A model generated the notes under the pieces. It saw only the letters and a program-made list of their open reading frames with translations. It was not told the DNA's origin and did no database searches. From positions 35,323-99,322 of the forward strand of contig NZ_CBCSIQ010000017.1 in NCBI RefSeq assembly GCF_965139615.1: a stretch of DNA of 64,000 nucleotides, written 5' to 3'. Origin of the DNA: Kerstersia similis. GTDB lineage: Bacteria; Pseudomonadota; Gammaproteobacteria; Burkholderiales; Burkholderiaceae_B. The position numbers were made by a program, and so were the translations under genes. Shown here in pieces: positions 7,374-16,614 of the stretch (position 1 is the first letter of the stretch; each line of letters begins with the position of its first letter).

Positions 7374-8684
7374 ATGAGCATTACGGGCAAAACCGTCACC
7401 AGCATTTTTGAAAGTATCCGCCTGCAGGTGCAGGCGGGGCAGTTGCAGCCTGGGCAGGTGCTGCCGCCAGTGCGTGATCTGGCCGTGACCTTGGGCGTCA
7501 ACCGCAACACGGTTGCGGCGGTATATAAAAAGCTTGCGATAGCGGGCCTGGCGACGACGCAAGGCCGGCGTGGCACGGTGATCCGTGAGCAACTGGATCC
7601 CGGTGAGCAGGAAGGCTGGATGGCAGGAACGCCTTTGGTGGATCTGGCCAGCGGCAATCCCAATCCTGCCTGGTTGCCGGATATCAATCAGGCCTTGGCA
7701 CGCCGGCCCTACCAGCATCAGCTGTATGGGAGCGATCCCGTGCATGCGGAACTGGCGAGTTATGGCCAGCAATGGCTGGGACGGGATTGTCCGGGTGATT
7801 ACGCGCTGGATGTCACGCATGGCGCGGTCGATGCCATTGAACGGCTGCTGGCGGCCTATCTGGTCGCAGGCGATAAGGTTGCCGTGGAAGATCCCTGTTT
7901 CCTGAGCAGCATCAATACCTTGCGTATTGCCGGGTTGCAGGCTGTCGGTGTGCCTATGGATAGTGACGGCATGCGGCCGGAGGCGCTGGAGCAAGCGTTG
8001 GAGCAAGGTGCGCAGGCTGTCATCGTGACACCGCGCGCGCACAATCCGACTGGCTGCAGCCTGACGAGTGCGCGAGCGCAGGCCTTGCAGGAAGTGCTGG
8101 CGCGCTACCCGCATGTCCTGGTCATCGTGGACGACCATTTTGCCCTGCTGGCGTACAAGCGTTATTGGCAGGTCGTGCCGGCGTCCAGCTCACGCTGGGC
8201 GCTGGTACGTTCCGTCTCCAAGGCCTTGGGCCCCGACCTGAGGCTGGCGCTGGTCGCCAGCGACCCGCAGACATCGCAGCGACTGCGTTTGCGCCTGGCG
8301 CCAGGGACGGGCTGGGTCAGCCATCTGTTGCAGGAGGTTGCGGTGGCCTGCCTGCAGGTACCCGCGTTGGCGGGACGCATGGGGCTGGCAACGCAGGAGT
8401 ACTGCTATCGCAGGAATATCCTGAAGCAGGCGTTGGCGGCGCAAGGCGTAGCCGTCGCAGAGCCCGTGGATGGCCTGAATCTCTGGATTCCTTTGCCTGA
8501 GCCGACCGGGCAGGCCGATGCCGCTTTGCTGGCCCGCCACGGCTGGCTGGTGCGCAGCGGGGATGTATTCGGCGTGCAGGCCCCGGCCTGCGGTTTGCGC
8601 GTCACCATTTCCGCCTTGCACGAAGATCAGGTCGAGCGTCTGGCCGCGGATATTGGCAAAGTGCTGCGTAAACGCCATCAGTAA
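7374..8684 (+). CDS. MocR-family (GntR-HTH plus aminotransferase-like) transcriptional regulator
   Basis: 436 residues. The N-terminal ~70 are a GntR winged helix ('GQVLPPVRDLAVTLGVNRNTVAAVYKKL'). The rest is a fold-type I aminotransferase-like domain with the PLP-binding Lys at about residue 283 in 'SVSKALGP' and 'VTPRAHNPTG' for the cofactor ring. Such proteins (GabR, PdxR, TauR) sense PLP adducts rather than catalyse transamination. An AT-rich block at 7325-7370 just upstream is the probable promoter. The neighbours give no clear target: the gadC gene nearby makes GABA-related control conceivable, but nothing in the sequence proves it. Confidence 0.88.
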   Translation: MSITGKTVTSIFESIRLQVQAGQLQPGQVLPPVRDLAVTLGVNRNTVAAVYKKLAIAGLATTQGRRGTVIREQLDPGEQEGWMAGTPLVDLASGNPNPAWLPDINQALARRPYQHQLYGSDPVHAELASYGQQWLGRDCPGDYALDVTHGAVDAIERLLAAYLVAGDKVAVEDPCFLSSINTLRIAGLQAVGVPMDSDGMRPEALEQALEQGAQAVIVTPRAHNPTGCSLTSARAQALQEVLARYPHVLVIVDDHFALLAYKRYWQVVPASSSRWALVRSVSKALGPDLRLALVASDPQTSQRLRLRLAPGTGWVSHLLQEVAVACLQVPALAGRMGLATQEYCYRRNILKQALAAQGVAVAEPVDGLNLWIPLPEPTGQADAALLARHGWLVRSGDVFGVQAPACGLRVTISALHEDQVERLAADIGKVLRKRHQ

Positions 8685-8761
8685 CGCACCTCGGCATCAG
8701 TCAATCCCCTCGGTATCGGTAACGTGCATCGGCGCCGTCACGGACGCACGCCATACGCTCC

Positions 8762-11700
8762 TCAGGTGTTGGCCAGCATTTCGCCCAGTCGATCCGCCAG
8801 GCTTTGTAGCGCTTGGCGGGTTGAGGGTGTCAGGCCGTCGGTGCGCAGCTGTTCATGCAGCAGGACGATGGCGCTGGCCAAGGGCTGATTGTTGATGCTG
8901 GTCAAGCCGCCCGCCACGCGGTGCAGGGTGTGGAGGATACGCTCGACATCCTCGGCTTGGCGGCCTTGCTCCAGCTTGTCCAGATCCGCCTGCATCGTGT
9001 CCAGGAAGAGCGTCCGATAGGCCTCGGGTACCGGATGGATGGGCGTATGGCTGAAATCCGTTGCAGCCGCAGGTGGCGTGGGGGCCGCCGAGGTCTCTGG
9101 GGCCGGCTCCGGCGCTGCCGGCACGGGGGCAGGCGAGGTCGCGGGAGCCGGTGTGGCGGGATGCACCGCTGCGGGGAACAGGCGCGCCAGCTGCTGGTAC
9201 AGGGAATTCAGGTTGATGGGCTTGACCAGCCAGGTATTCATGCCGCTTTCCATGCAATGACGGCCTTCGTTGCGCGTGGCATTGGCCGTAATACCGACGA
9301 TGGGCGCACGGACTCCCAGGTCACGGAGTGCGCGACTGAGTTCGTAGCCGTTCATGCGGGGCATGTTGATATCGGTCAGCACGAAATCATGCGTTCCTTG
9401 CTGCCAGAGTTCGAGTGCCTGTTCGCCATCGGACGCGACACTGACCTGGCAGCCCAGTTGTTCGAGCTGATGGGTCAGCGTGGCCTGGTTGATGGGGTTG
9501 TCTTCGGCAATGAGCGCCTTGAGCGCCAGCCGCCGCGTGGGCGCGACATGCACGGCCTCGGGCGGTTGGCCCAGGCGCGCCAGGCCGGCTGCAATCTCAT
9601 CAACGCTGCAGGCATCTATGCCAGGGTGGGTACCGGTGCCCTCCCTGGGGGCCAGGCTCATGTAACGCGCTGCCCAGTTCGGTGGGCAGTCGGGGGCAGG
9701 CATCTGTACATCGACCAGCCAGGTATCCTTATCCGGCATCGGCAACACCGCCGGCGCGGCACCGGCCTGTGCGCCCCAGCGAATCAGCCAGCACTCCAGG
9801 TTCCGAGTCAACTCGGGGTTGGCCGTGCGGAGCAGGACTGTCAGGCCGTCCAGCACGGGTGCGGCGGGCACTTCTGCATCGGTGTGCTGCAGCGGCAGTT
9901 CAACCGAGAATTGGCTGCCCAGGCCGGGTTCACTGGTGACTTGAATGGTGCCACCCATCAGGTGCACCAGACGTTCGCAGATGGAAAGCCCCAGTCCCGT
10001 GCCACGGATGGTGTGGCGGCTGGCTTCGACCATGAAAAAGGGAGAAAACAGTTCGCGTTGCGCTTCCTGTGAAATCCCGATGCCGGTATCAGCGACCTGG
10101 AACTTCAAGATGCTATGGTCATCCTCTTGCCGGACCAGACTGAGCCTGACAACGATTTGACCCGCCTCGGTGAACTTGATGGCGTTACTGACGAGGTTGG
10201 ACAACACCTGGCGGATACGCACGGCGTCGCCTTCCAGCATATCGGGAACCTGCGGGTCGGTCAGGCAAAACAACAGCAATTGCTTCTGCTGCGCCATGCC
10301 AGCGTACGAGCCGACACATTCCTGCATCATCCGGCGAGGGGAGAAAGGATCAGGCTCCAATTGCAGCTGGTTGGCTTCTATCTTGCCGATATCCAGGATG
10401 TCGCTGATCTGCTGCATCAGCAGTTGCGAAGCGCTCTGGATACGTGCCACATGCTGCTGCTGCACGGTATCGAGCTTGGTCAGGGCAAGCAATTCCAGCG
10501 TCCCGAGCACGCCATAGAGCGGCGTGCGGATTTCGTGGCTCATGGTGGAGAGGAACATGGATTTGGCCGCATTGGCCTCGTCTGCCGCCTGTTTGGCGCG
10601 CTCCAGCGCCCGCTGCTCCTCGGCGCGCGTGGTGATGTCGGTGAACGCGCACAACACGACATCCTGCTTGCGATAACGCATGGGCGAGTAGGACACATGC
10701 AGGCTGAGCCCGCCCGGCAGATCCACCTGTTCGATTTCGCCGGGTTCCAGTGCTTCGAGTGCCAGGCGTTGCAAAGCGCTGCCGTTGGCGGTGGCATCCG
10801 GCACCAGGCTCAGCCAACGGCGCGCCAGGGGCGAAGCAAAAATGATGTGTCCATCCGGACAGCTCAACAGGCAAAGCGCGACGGGGGCCGTATCCACCAG
10901 TGCGCGGTTGAACATCTCGCTTTCCTGCAGCGCGTCCTGGGCCTGCTGGGCCGGGTCGATGATGCTGCGCTGATACCAGCGCAAATAACCTATGCCCCAA
11001 AGCAGGCAGAGCAGCAGGAGCAGGCCGCCTGTGACGGGGATCCATATATTGTGGGCCACGAAACTGCCGTAGCTGATGCGGTAGCAGCCGACCCAGTCCC
11101 CGGGCTGGCTGCGCAGGCAAAGCTCCAGTCCTTCCGCAGACAGCCGGAAACCGTCCGGACGCATGACGGGCGCATTCTCTCCGCCCAGCAGAATGCCTTG
11201 CCGGGCATTGGAGAGCCAGAATAGATGTGAGCTGGCTTCGTGCGCGCCACTGGCAGTCAGCAGGCGCTGGCGGTTCATCAGCGAGACCAGGTAGTGCTCG
11301 TCAGGCGCGGGGCTGCCTGCCGGCCAGGCCGAAGGCGGTACGCCCGAGGGAATGAAGGCCAGCATTTCGTGCGGCATGCCGGGCATGGGGTACCAATGCA
11401 CGATGGCGCTGGTCTCGGGGGCCATGCGCTGAACATCGGCGCGCAAGGTCGTGGCATGCTGCTGTGCAACCTGGCTGATTTGCTGCAATACCTCGGGCGT
11501 CAGCGGTTCCGGCGTATTGGCGGCATCAATGGCGGGCACGGTAATGATGGTCTGCCCGTCCTCATTGAGCATGAGCAAATTTGCCGATGGGTAATAGGAA
11601 AAAGCCCAGAAAGTGTTGTAGATGGATGTCAGGTGCGATGCCAGTGCTTGAAAAGCGCGCTTTTGCTCGGCGGACATCGGTTCGGCGGTATTGCGGGTCA

Positions 11701-12025
11701 GCAGTGAAAACGCCGGGCCTGTCTCCGGCAGATGCTCTTTTCTTGAGGGTGTGGCGGGGCGTCTCAGGGTCGGTTGGGGGTCAAGCAGCGATTGGACGCG
11801 TGTGTTTTCGTCCTGCAGCTGGCGCAGGAATTGCTCCTGTTCGCGGACGTAGGCAATGGTGGTGGTGAAGTCTGCGGTCAGGGCCGCGCGCTCTTGCTCC
11901 AGGACAAATTGCATCCCCATGGTCAACATGCAGCTCAACAACAGTACCAGCAGGCTGCTGCCGAAGATCGCAGTGCTTTGGCGCAGAAGCAAGCGCCGGA
12001 TGGGAGTGAGCGATGGCTGTGACAT
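8762..12025 (-). CDS. Hybrid sensor histidine kinase with ABL-like, receiver and HPt domains (RcsC/RcsD-like)
   Basis: 1087-residue inner-membrane sensor. A membrane helix near 17-38 and another near 330-350 enclose a periplasmic sensor of about 290 residues. A PAS-like segment follows (about 375-470). HisKA comes next with His497 in 'STMSHEIRTP', then HATPase_c ('LSNLVSNAIKFT', 'DTGIGIS', 'GTGLGLS'). A poorly conserved alpha/beta stretch (about 735-830), positioned like the ABL domain of RcsC, precedes a receiver with Asp885 ('TDINMPRMNG') and a Pro/Ala-rich linker. The last domain is an HPt with His1035 ('LHRVAGG'). It is the last gene of a - strand set with an RcsB-like regulator and a second kinase-like protein; the phosphate path His497-Asp885-His1035-regulator Asp56 is inferred. 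The periplasmic domain is not a Venus flytrap, so it is not BvgS. Confidence 0.9.
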   Translation of the reverse strand: MSQPSLTPIRRLLLRQSTAIFGSSLLVLLLSCMLTMGMQFVLEQERAALTADFTTTIAYVREQEQFLRQLQDENTRVQSLLDPQPTLRRPATPSRKEHLPETGPAFSLLTRNTAEPMSAEQKRAFQALASHLTSIYNTFWAFSYYPSANLLMLNEDGQTIITVPAIDAANTPEPLTPEVLQQISQVAQQHATTLRADVQRMAPETSAIVHWYPMPGMPHEMLAFIPSGVPPSAWPAGSPAPDEHYLVSLMNRQRLLTASGAHEASSHLFWLSNARQGILLGGENAPVMRPDGFRLSAEGLELCLRSQPGDWVGCYRISYGSFVAHNIWIPVTGGLLLLLCLLWGIGYLRWYQRSIIDPAQQAQDALQESEMFNRALVDTAPVALCLLSCPDGHIIFASPLARRWLSLVPDATANGSALQRLALEALEPGEIEQVDLPGGLSLHVSYSPMRYRKQDVVLCAFTDITTRAEEQRALERAKQAADEANAAKSMFLSTMSHEIRTPLYGVLGTLELLALTKLDTVQQQHVARIQSASQLLMQQISDILDIGKIEANQLQLEPDPFSPRRMMQECVGSYAGMAQQKQLLLFCLTDPQVPDMLEGDAVRIRQVLSNLVSNAIKFTEAGQIVVRLSLVRQEDDHSILKFQVADTGIGISQEAQRELFSPFFMVEASRHTIRGTGLGLSICERLVHLMGGTIQVTSEPGLGSQFSVELPLQHTDAEVPAAPVLDGLTVLLRTANPELTRNLECWLIRWGAQAGAAPAVLPMPDKDTWLVDVQMPAPDCPPNWAARYMSLAPREGTGTHPGIDACSVDEIAAGLARLGQPPEAVHVAPTRRLALKALIAEDNPINQATLTHQLEQLGCQVSVASDGEQALELWQQGTHDFVLTDINMPRMNGYELSRALRDLGVRAPIVGITANATRNEGRHCMESGMNTWLVKPINLNSLYQQLARLFPAAVHPATPAPATSPAPVPAAPEPAPETSAAPTPPAAATDFSHTPIHPVPEAYRTLFLDTMQADLDKLEQGRQAEDVERILHTLHRVAGGLTSINNQPLASAIVLLHEQLRTDGLTPSTRQALQSLADRLGEMLANT

Positions 12026-12351
12026 GCTTACATCGGGTCAGGGGTGTGCAGGCATCGCTCGACGGCCAGCGGCAAGGGCGGGAATCAGCCGCCATCATGC
12101 CTTAAGCGCCAGGGCAATGCCGTCGAAATAAATAAAATTCTGATGTAATGACAGCCGATCTGGCGGGCGAAGTCAAGATAGGCGGCTGTGCCGGACGATG
12201 CCGCCCAGGCAGGCATGCAGGCGAACCGGGCACGACAGCCGGGTATTTGGGTACCTGGAGGCACTCATGGCAGGAGTCATGCGTGCGGAAGGCAAGCCCG
12301 GCGAAGCGGGCCATCCGGGGAGTTGCCGTGTCCTCACCTGGGGCGGAACTC
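12026..12351 (-). other. 326-bp spacer between RcsB-like regulator and hybrid kinase
   Basis: No gene can be supported. On the - strand an AT-rich block lies at about 12117-12148 (TTTTATTTATTTC), about 100 bases upstream of the kinase start. It is the likeliest site of a separate kinase promoter. A GCCCG/CGGGC-type hairpin lies near 12299-12315, shortly after the regulator stop. Confidence 0.35.
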
Positions 12352-13023
12352 TCAGCGGAACAGGCCTGCGTGGACACAGAATTCAATGAGCGCCTGATCG
12401 CTGGGCAGATCCAGTTTCCGCATGGCCGAGCGCTTCTGATTACTGATGGTCTTGATGCTGCGATTGAGCGTTTGCGCAATATGGGTCAAAGAATGCCCGG
12501 CAATGAATAGCCGCAGTACTTCCAGTTCCTTGGGCGAGAGCAGTTTGGTGGCCCGGTCGTGCTGCGCGGTAGAACCGTTTGAGGTGTCGCTGTGGGGTTC
12601 AGGTGCCAGATCCCGTGGCTGATCTTCACGCAGATAGCGCTTGCCGTCATAGAGGCAATCCAGTGCTTCCAGCAGGTCATGGGGCTGGTCGGATTTCAGG
12701 ACCACGCCGCTGACGCCTGCACGGTAGAGCGAGGCAATGATGGGCGGGCTGGTAATCATGGTGAGCACCAGCAAGCGGGTGGCGGGAAAGTTGCGTACCA
12801 GATAGCCGATGAAGCTCAGGCCGTCGCCGTAATGCTCGTCGCCGGGCATGGAAAAGTCGGTCACCACGATATCCGGGCGATGCTGGGTGATATGTTGCAC
12901 CAGCGCAGTCGGGGTTTCCAGTGTGCCGGACAGAATGAAGCGCGGATCGTTGGCAATCAGGTTGCTCAAGCCTGCCAGAACGATAGGGTGATCGTCGGCG
13001 AAAGCGATGCGTAGTGTCTTCAT
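12352..13023 (-). CDS. RcsB-like response regulator (receiver plus LuxR-type HTH)
   Basis: 223 residues with start at 13023 ('MKTLRIAFADDHPIVLAGL'); an upstream in-frame start adds 18 residues with no receiver character. Acid pocket 'ADDHP', phosphoacceptor Asp56 in 'TDFSMPGD', conserved Thr in 'VLTM' and Lys in 'VVLKSD'. The output domain reads 'LSPKELEVLRLFIAG' and 'LNRSIKTISNQKRSAM'. These stretches are much closer to RcsB than to BvgA/NarL (RcsB has the same Asp56, MPGD and SIKTIS-Q-K-SAM pattern). It lies between two membrane kinase-like genes and is presumably phosphorylated by the HPt domain of the 8762-12025 protein. Target genes are unknown. Confidence 0.9.
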   Translation of the reverse strand: MKTLRIAFADDHPIVLAGLSNLIANDPRFILSGTLETPTALVQHITQHRPDIVVTDFSMPGDEHYGDGLSFIGYLVRNFPATRLLVLTMITSPPIIASLYRAGVSGVVLKSDQPHDLLEALDCLYDGKRYLREDQPRDLAPEPHSDTSNGSTAQHDRATKLLSPKELEVLRLFIAGHSLTHIAQTLNRSIKTISNQKRSAMRKLDLPSDQALIEFCVHAGLFR

Positions 13024-13166
13024 GAAGGTTCCGGTATCCGACTCATCCAGGTAGGGGCACATGCATGTTGCCGTCATGCCGGCAGATCAAGCATCGCGCC
13101 AGCGATCCGCACACATGGTATCGCGGAATCGCACGCCGGACTTGGCTAGGATCAAGTCCAGCTTAA

Positions 13167-15209
13167 TTAGTGATCGGGCGAGTGTATCCGGCTTTGTGGC
13201 GGATGGGGGGGGGTTTGCATGCCAGTCGTGGCCGGCGGCTTTTCCTCGGGCGTGGCGGGCGGACGGAGCAGGGCAGCCTGCAGGGCGCGGGCAATGGCCA
13301 TGGCCCCGGTTCGGGGCAGGCTGAGGTCGGCCCCGGTGCCGGGCGCACCGTCCATACCGGCGATGGCATAGCAGCCGGCCCAATGCCCAGGCCGCCGTAT
13401 TTGCGGCATGAGGGCATCCAGCAGCACCTGGTGCTTCCCTGGCGGACCGGAAATGGTGCCGGCAGGCCAGGCATGGCCGCCCCAGGCCCGGAACCACTGG
13501 CAGAGGGAAGTGGTGAGTTCGGCATGAGGGCTGCGCACGCTGATGTGCAATCCGTCGAGGCGGGGGCTGGCTGCCGCAGTGTCGGCAGGGCCCAGCGGCA
13601 GTGTGAGCGTCAGGTTGAAACTGCTGCCCAGACCCGGTTCGCTGGTGATGCGGAGGGAGGCAGGCAGCGCACGCGCCAGGCGTGCCGCCAGGGTCAGGCC
13701 CGGCATGGCATCGGATTCATGCAGGGCGGGCGTGGTCGGCGCCTGGAACAGCCAGGAGAGAGACTGCAATTGTTGCGAGGGAATGCCGGGGCCGCTGTCT
13801 GCCACCTGCAACATGAGTGTCGTGCGGGCCGCGCCGTCTGGCCGGGCATGCAGGCGGGCGATGACATGGCCGGCTTCGGTGAAGCGGATGGCATTGCCCA
13901 GCAGCTGATGCAGGATCAGCGTCAGCCGGTCTGGGTCGCCAATCACGCAGGCCGGTACATCCGTGTCGATATGGCTGAATAGCAGCAGCCCTTTTGTACG
14001 TGCAGCGGGCTGATGTGCATCGACGCAGGATTGCAGCAACTGGCGCGGATCAAAGGGTTCCAGGCCAGGCATCGTCCTCGGGCCGGGGAGCGACGTGACA
14101 GGGGGCGGGGCAGGCTGGGGCAGTTTCGCAGGGACATGGCCTGGCCTGTGCGTGGCGCGCCAGCCGGAGAGTCCGGCCAGAAGCAGCAGCACCAGCAGCG
14201 TGGCGGAGAGCCAGCCTGGGGCTCGCCAGAATGCGTGGTAGGGAACGAGCAGGACGGCATGGCTGGCGGGCGGCAATGAAAACTGGAAGGCAACGCCTTG
14301 CGCCGTCAGGCGCAGGGGCCTGGCATCCGGTATGGCGGGCAGGGCATCCGTGCTAATCAGCGTCTGACCGTGCAAGGTCAGTTGCATTACGCCTTCGCGT
14401 GTGGGCGCAGAGAGATAGGCGTTAAGGTGAAAGAGCGTGGCCGCGACAAAATGCGGCGCGGCAGTCGATTCGATCTCGGGCCACAGCGGCGCAGGCAGCT
14501 TGATGGCATTGACCCCCGCGACGATGTCCGTGCCGGGAAAAAGCGGGAGCCAGCGTATGCTCCCTGTCGGCGTGACAGACGGCCTGCTCGGATAGGCCTG
14601 AGCCAGAATGCTCCAGGCGATAGCTGGCGGTATGACGCCGGGAGTGTCCATCCTGGCCGCGCTCAGGGCTGCGGCGGGCAGGCCCAGGCTATTGCCGGTC
14701 TCTCTTTCGTTGACCAGCAGGGTGGGGCCGGCTGCATTCATGCCGGACCAGAACGAGGCATAGAAATCTGCCAGGTAATTGCCCAGGGCATGCCAGGCGT
14801 CGCGCTTGGCCGGGCTCATGTCGGCGCAGCCGGGCGAATGTGCGCACAACAGCGCATAAGGCAGGTCTGCCTGTGACTGCCTGGCTTGATAGGTATAGGG
14901 CAGGAGATGAGGGGGCGAGAGCAAGGTACCGGTTTCCGCGAGCGGGCTGGGCGGTAGTTTGGAAAGGCGCCGGCTGCTGTTGTCCAGCGCCAGAAGGAAT
15001 TGCTGCTGGACATCGGCATAATGCACCAGGCTGGTGAACTCCTGGCCCAGGCGCTGCTGCCAGGTCGTGAGGCAGCGCTGCAGGTGCCAGGCCAGCAACA
15101 GCAGTGCCAGCAGCAGCCAGGGCGCCATGGCGGTCATGACCCGCTGGCGCCTGCGGGATGTCGGGATGAGGGCAGCGCGGGAGGACAGGTCGGTATTTGA
15201 CGGCGTCAT
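13167..15209 (-). CDS. Kinase-like membrane protein lacking HisKA (RcsD-like partner)
   Basis: 680 residues. Helices near 25-45 and 330-350 enclose a periplasmic domain that resembles that of the neighbouring hybrid kinase, including a segment of the type 'LGNYLADFYASFWS' matching its 'LASHLTSIYNTFWA'. After a Pro-rich linker comes an HATPase_c-like domain ('LLGNAIRFTEAG', 'DSGPGIP', 'SEPGLGSSF') followed by an ABL-like alpha/beta tail. There is no SHEIRTP His box, no receiver and no HPt. It is therefore probably a signalling partner or pseudo-kinase. I use the ATG at 15209; a TTG at 15215 is also possible. It is 143 bp upstream of the RcsB-like gene and 46 bp downstream of the metallohydrolase. 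Confidence 0.8.
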   Translation of the reverse strand: MTPSNTDLSSRAALIPTSRRRQRVMTAMAPWLLLALLLLAWHLQRCLTTWQQRLGQEFTSLVHYADVQQQFLLALDNSSRRLSKLPPSPLAETGTLLSPPHLLPYTYQARQSQADLPYALLCAHSPGCADMSPAKRDAWHALGNYLADFYASFWSGMNAAGPTLLVNERETGNSLGLPAAALSAARMDTPGVIPPAIAWSILAQAYPSRPSVTPTGSIRWLPLFPGTDIVAGVNAIKLPAPLWPEIESTAAPHFVAATLFHLNAYLSAPTREGVMQLTLHGQTLISTDALPAIPDARPLRLTAQGVAFQFSLPPASHAVLLVPYHAFWRAPGWLSATLLVLLLLAGLSGWRATHRPGHVPAKLPQPAPPPVTSLPGPRTMPGLEPFDPRQLLQSCVDAHQPAARTKGLLLFSHIDTDVPACVIGDPDRLTLILHQLLGNAIRFTEAGHVIARLHARPDGAARTTLMLQVADSGPGIPSQQLQSLSWLFQAPTTPALHESDAMPGLTLAARLARALPASLRITSEPGLGSSFNLTLTLPLGPADTAAASPRLDGLHISVRSPHAELTTSLCQWFRAWGGHAWPAGTISGPPGKHQVLLDALMPQIRRPGHWAGCYAIAGMDGAPGTGADLSLPRTGAMAIARALQAALLRPPATPEEKPPATTGMQTPPHPPQSRIHSPDH

Positions 15210-15255
15210 GGGCAACGGTCAGGAACGATGAGCGTCTGTCAGCATGAGTAATCGG

Positions 15256-16614
15256 TCACAGCTGGAATGTCTGATCCTGGCGGGGGACGCAGGCCGACCA
15301 GCCCAGTTCCCGTTCGATCCGCACGCGCAGGGCGTCGGCGGCATCAGGTTCGCCGTGAACGATGAAAACGCGTTGAGGGGGACTGCGAAAACCCGACAGC
15401 CAGCGCATCAGTTCATTACTGTCCGCATGGGCCGAGAGCATGGGCAGCTCTGCGACTTCCGCGCGTACCGGCACCCAGTTGCCGTGGATCTTCACCTCGC
15501 GTGCGCCTTGCAACAGCTTGCGTCCCCGCGTGCCGGCAGCCTGGAATCCGGAAAACAGGATGGTATTGCGGTGATCGTGGGCAAACGCGGCCAAGTGGTG
15601 CAGAACCCGGCCACCTGTCGCCATGCCGCTGGCGGAAATGATCACTTTGGGATAGCGATTGGCCGACAGGGCCTTTGACGCTTCGACGTCGTTCACATAG
15701 GCGATGGCCTGGCAGGCAGCTTCGTAGTCGCCCGGTTGCAAGCGATGTTCTTCCGGGTAGGCGTGCAGCAGTTGAGTGGCGCTACCGGCCATGGGGCTGT
15801 CCAGGTAGGCCGGAATATTCTGCAGGCGGCCGGCCTGGCGCAGTTTCCACAGGAAGTAAATCAATGATTGCGCCCGGCCCACGGCGAAAGCCGGGATGAC
15901 GACAGTGCCGCCACGGCGGGCGGTACGTTCGATGATGTCGCCCAGCAGGGCGATGGCGTCGGCATCATCGTGGATGCGGTCGCCGTAGGTCGATTCGATG
16001 ACGATATAGTCAGCGGCCGGCACGGGTTCGGGATCGGGCAGGACTGGGTCGTTGTAGCGGCCCAGGTCGCCCGAGAAAACGATACGGCGCCCGGCCAGAT
16101 CAATTTGTGCGCTGGCGGCACCCAGGATATGCCCGGCGCGGCGCATGCACAGCGCTGCGCCGCCGGGCAGTTCGATGGTCTGGTGCCAGGGCACGGGCAG
16201 CATGGCCGTGATGGCCCGGTCCGCATCGCGTACGCGGTAGAGCGGCTCTGCAACGGCATGGCGTGAATACCCTTTGCGATTGGCGTACTCCGCATCTTTT
16301 TCCTGCAGGTGCGCGCTGTCGCGCAGAATCAGGGCGGCGACATCGCAGGTGGCTTCCGTGGCATAGATCGGGCCGCGGAAACCGTCACGCACCAGGCGCG
16401 GCAGATAGCCGGAATGGTCCAGGTGCGCATGCGTCAAAACAACGGCGTCAATGCTATCGGCAGGCAGTGGCAAGCCTTCCCAGTTCAGCTCGCGCAGATT
16501 CTTCAGCCCCTGGAACAGCCCGCAGTCAATTAGCAAGCGGGTATTGCCATGGGTGAGCAGATGTTTCGATCCGGTGACGGTGCCTGCGCCGCCAAGAGAG
16601 GTCAATGAAAGCAT
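15256..16614 (-). CDS. Beta-CASP metallo-beta-lactamase-fold hydrolase (RNA-processing type)
   Basis: About 452 residues. The metal-binding motif 'THAHLDHSG' (HxHxDH), 'VFSGDLG' and 'SAHADSNELMRW' are all present, as are a beta-CASP region with 'VIESTYGDR' and the C-terminal RMMBL part ('VFIVHGEPDAADALR'). This is the YSH1/CPSF-100-like family of predicted exonucleases or RNA-processing hydrolases. The ATG at 16614 begins 'MLSLTSLGGAGTVTGSKHLL', the standard family N-terminus; ATG 16632 is an alternative. It sits 46 bp upstream of the kinase-like gene on the same strand, so cotranscription with the Rcs-like set is possible. Substrate unknown. Confidence 0.88.
   Translation of the reverse strand: MLSLTSLGGAGTVTGSKHLLTHGNTRLLIDCGLFQGLKNLRELNWEGLPLPADSIDAVVLTHAHLDHSGYLPRLVRDGFRGPIYATEATCDVAALILRDSAHLQEKDAEYANRKGYSRHAVAEPLYRVRDADRAITAMLPVPWHQTIELPGGAALCMRRAGHILGAASAQIDLAGRRIVFSGDLGRYNDPVLPDPEPVPAADYIVIESTYGDRIHDDADAIALLGDIIERTARRGGTVVIPAFAVGRAQSLIYFLWKLRQAGRLQNIPAYLDSPMAGSATQLLHAYPEEHRLQPGDYEAACQAIAYVNDVEASKALSANRYPKVIISASGMATGGRVLHHLAAFAHDHRNTILFSGFQAAGTRGRKLLQGAREVKIHGNWVPVRAEVAELPMLSAHADSNELMRWLSGFRSPPQRVFIVHGEPDAADALRVRIERELGWSACVPRQDQTFQL

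Noticed and set aside
8855..11224. Long + strand frames of 370-405 codons opposite the hybrid kinase
   Set aside because: Kinase motifs on the - strand are complete; the + frames are shadows.
12102..12510. Two opposite-strand open frames of about 120 codons near the end of the response regulator
   Set aside because: They overlap the RcsB-like gene in other frames and have compositions typical of antisense GC-rich shadows (Arg/Ala-rich, no domain).
8762..15209. Reading the two-component set as BvgAS
   Set aside because: The sensors lack Venus-flytrap domains and the regulator resembles RcsB in its phosphorylation site and DNA-binding helix rather than BvgA.
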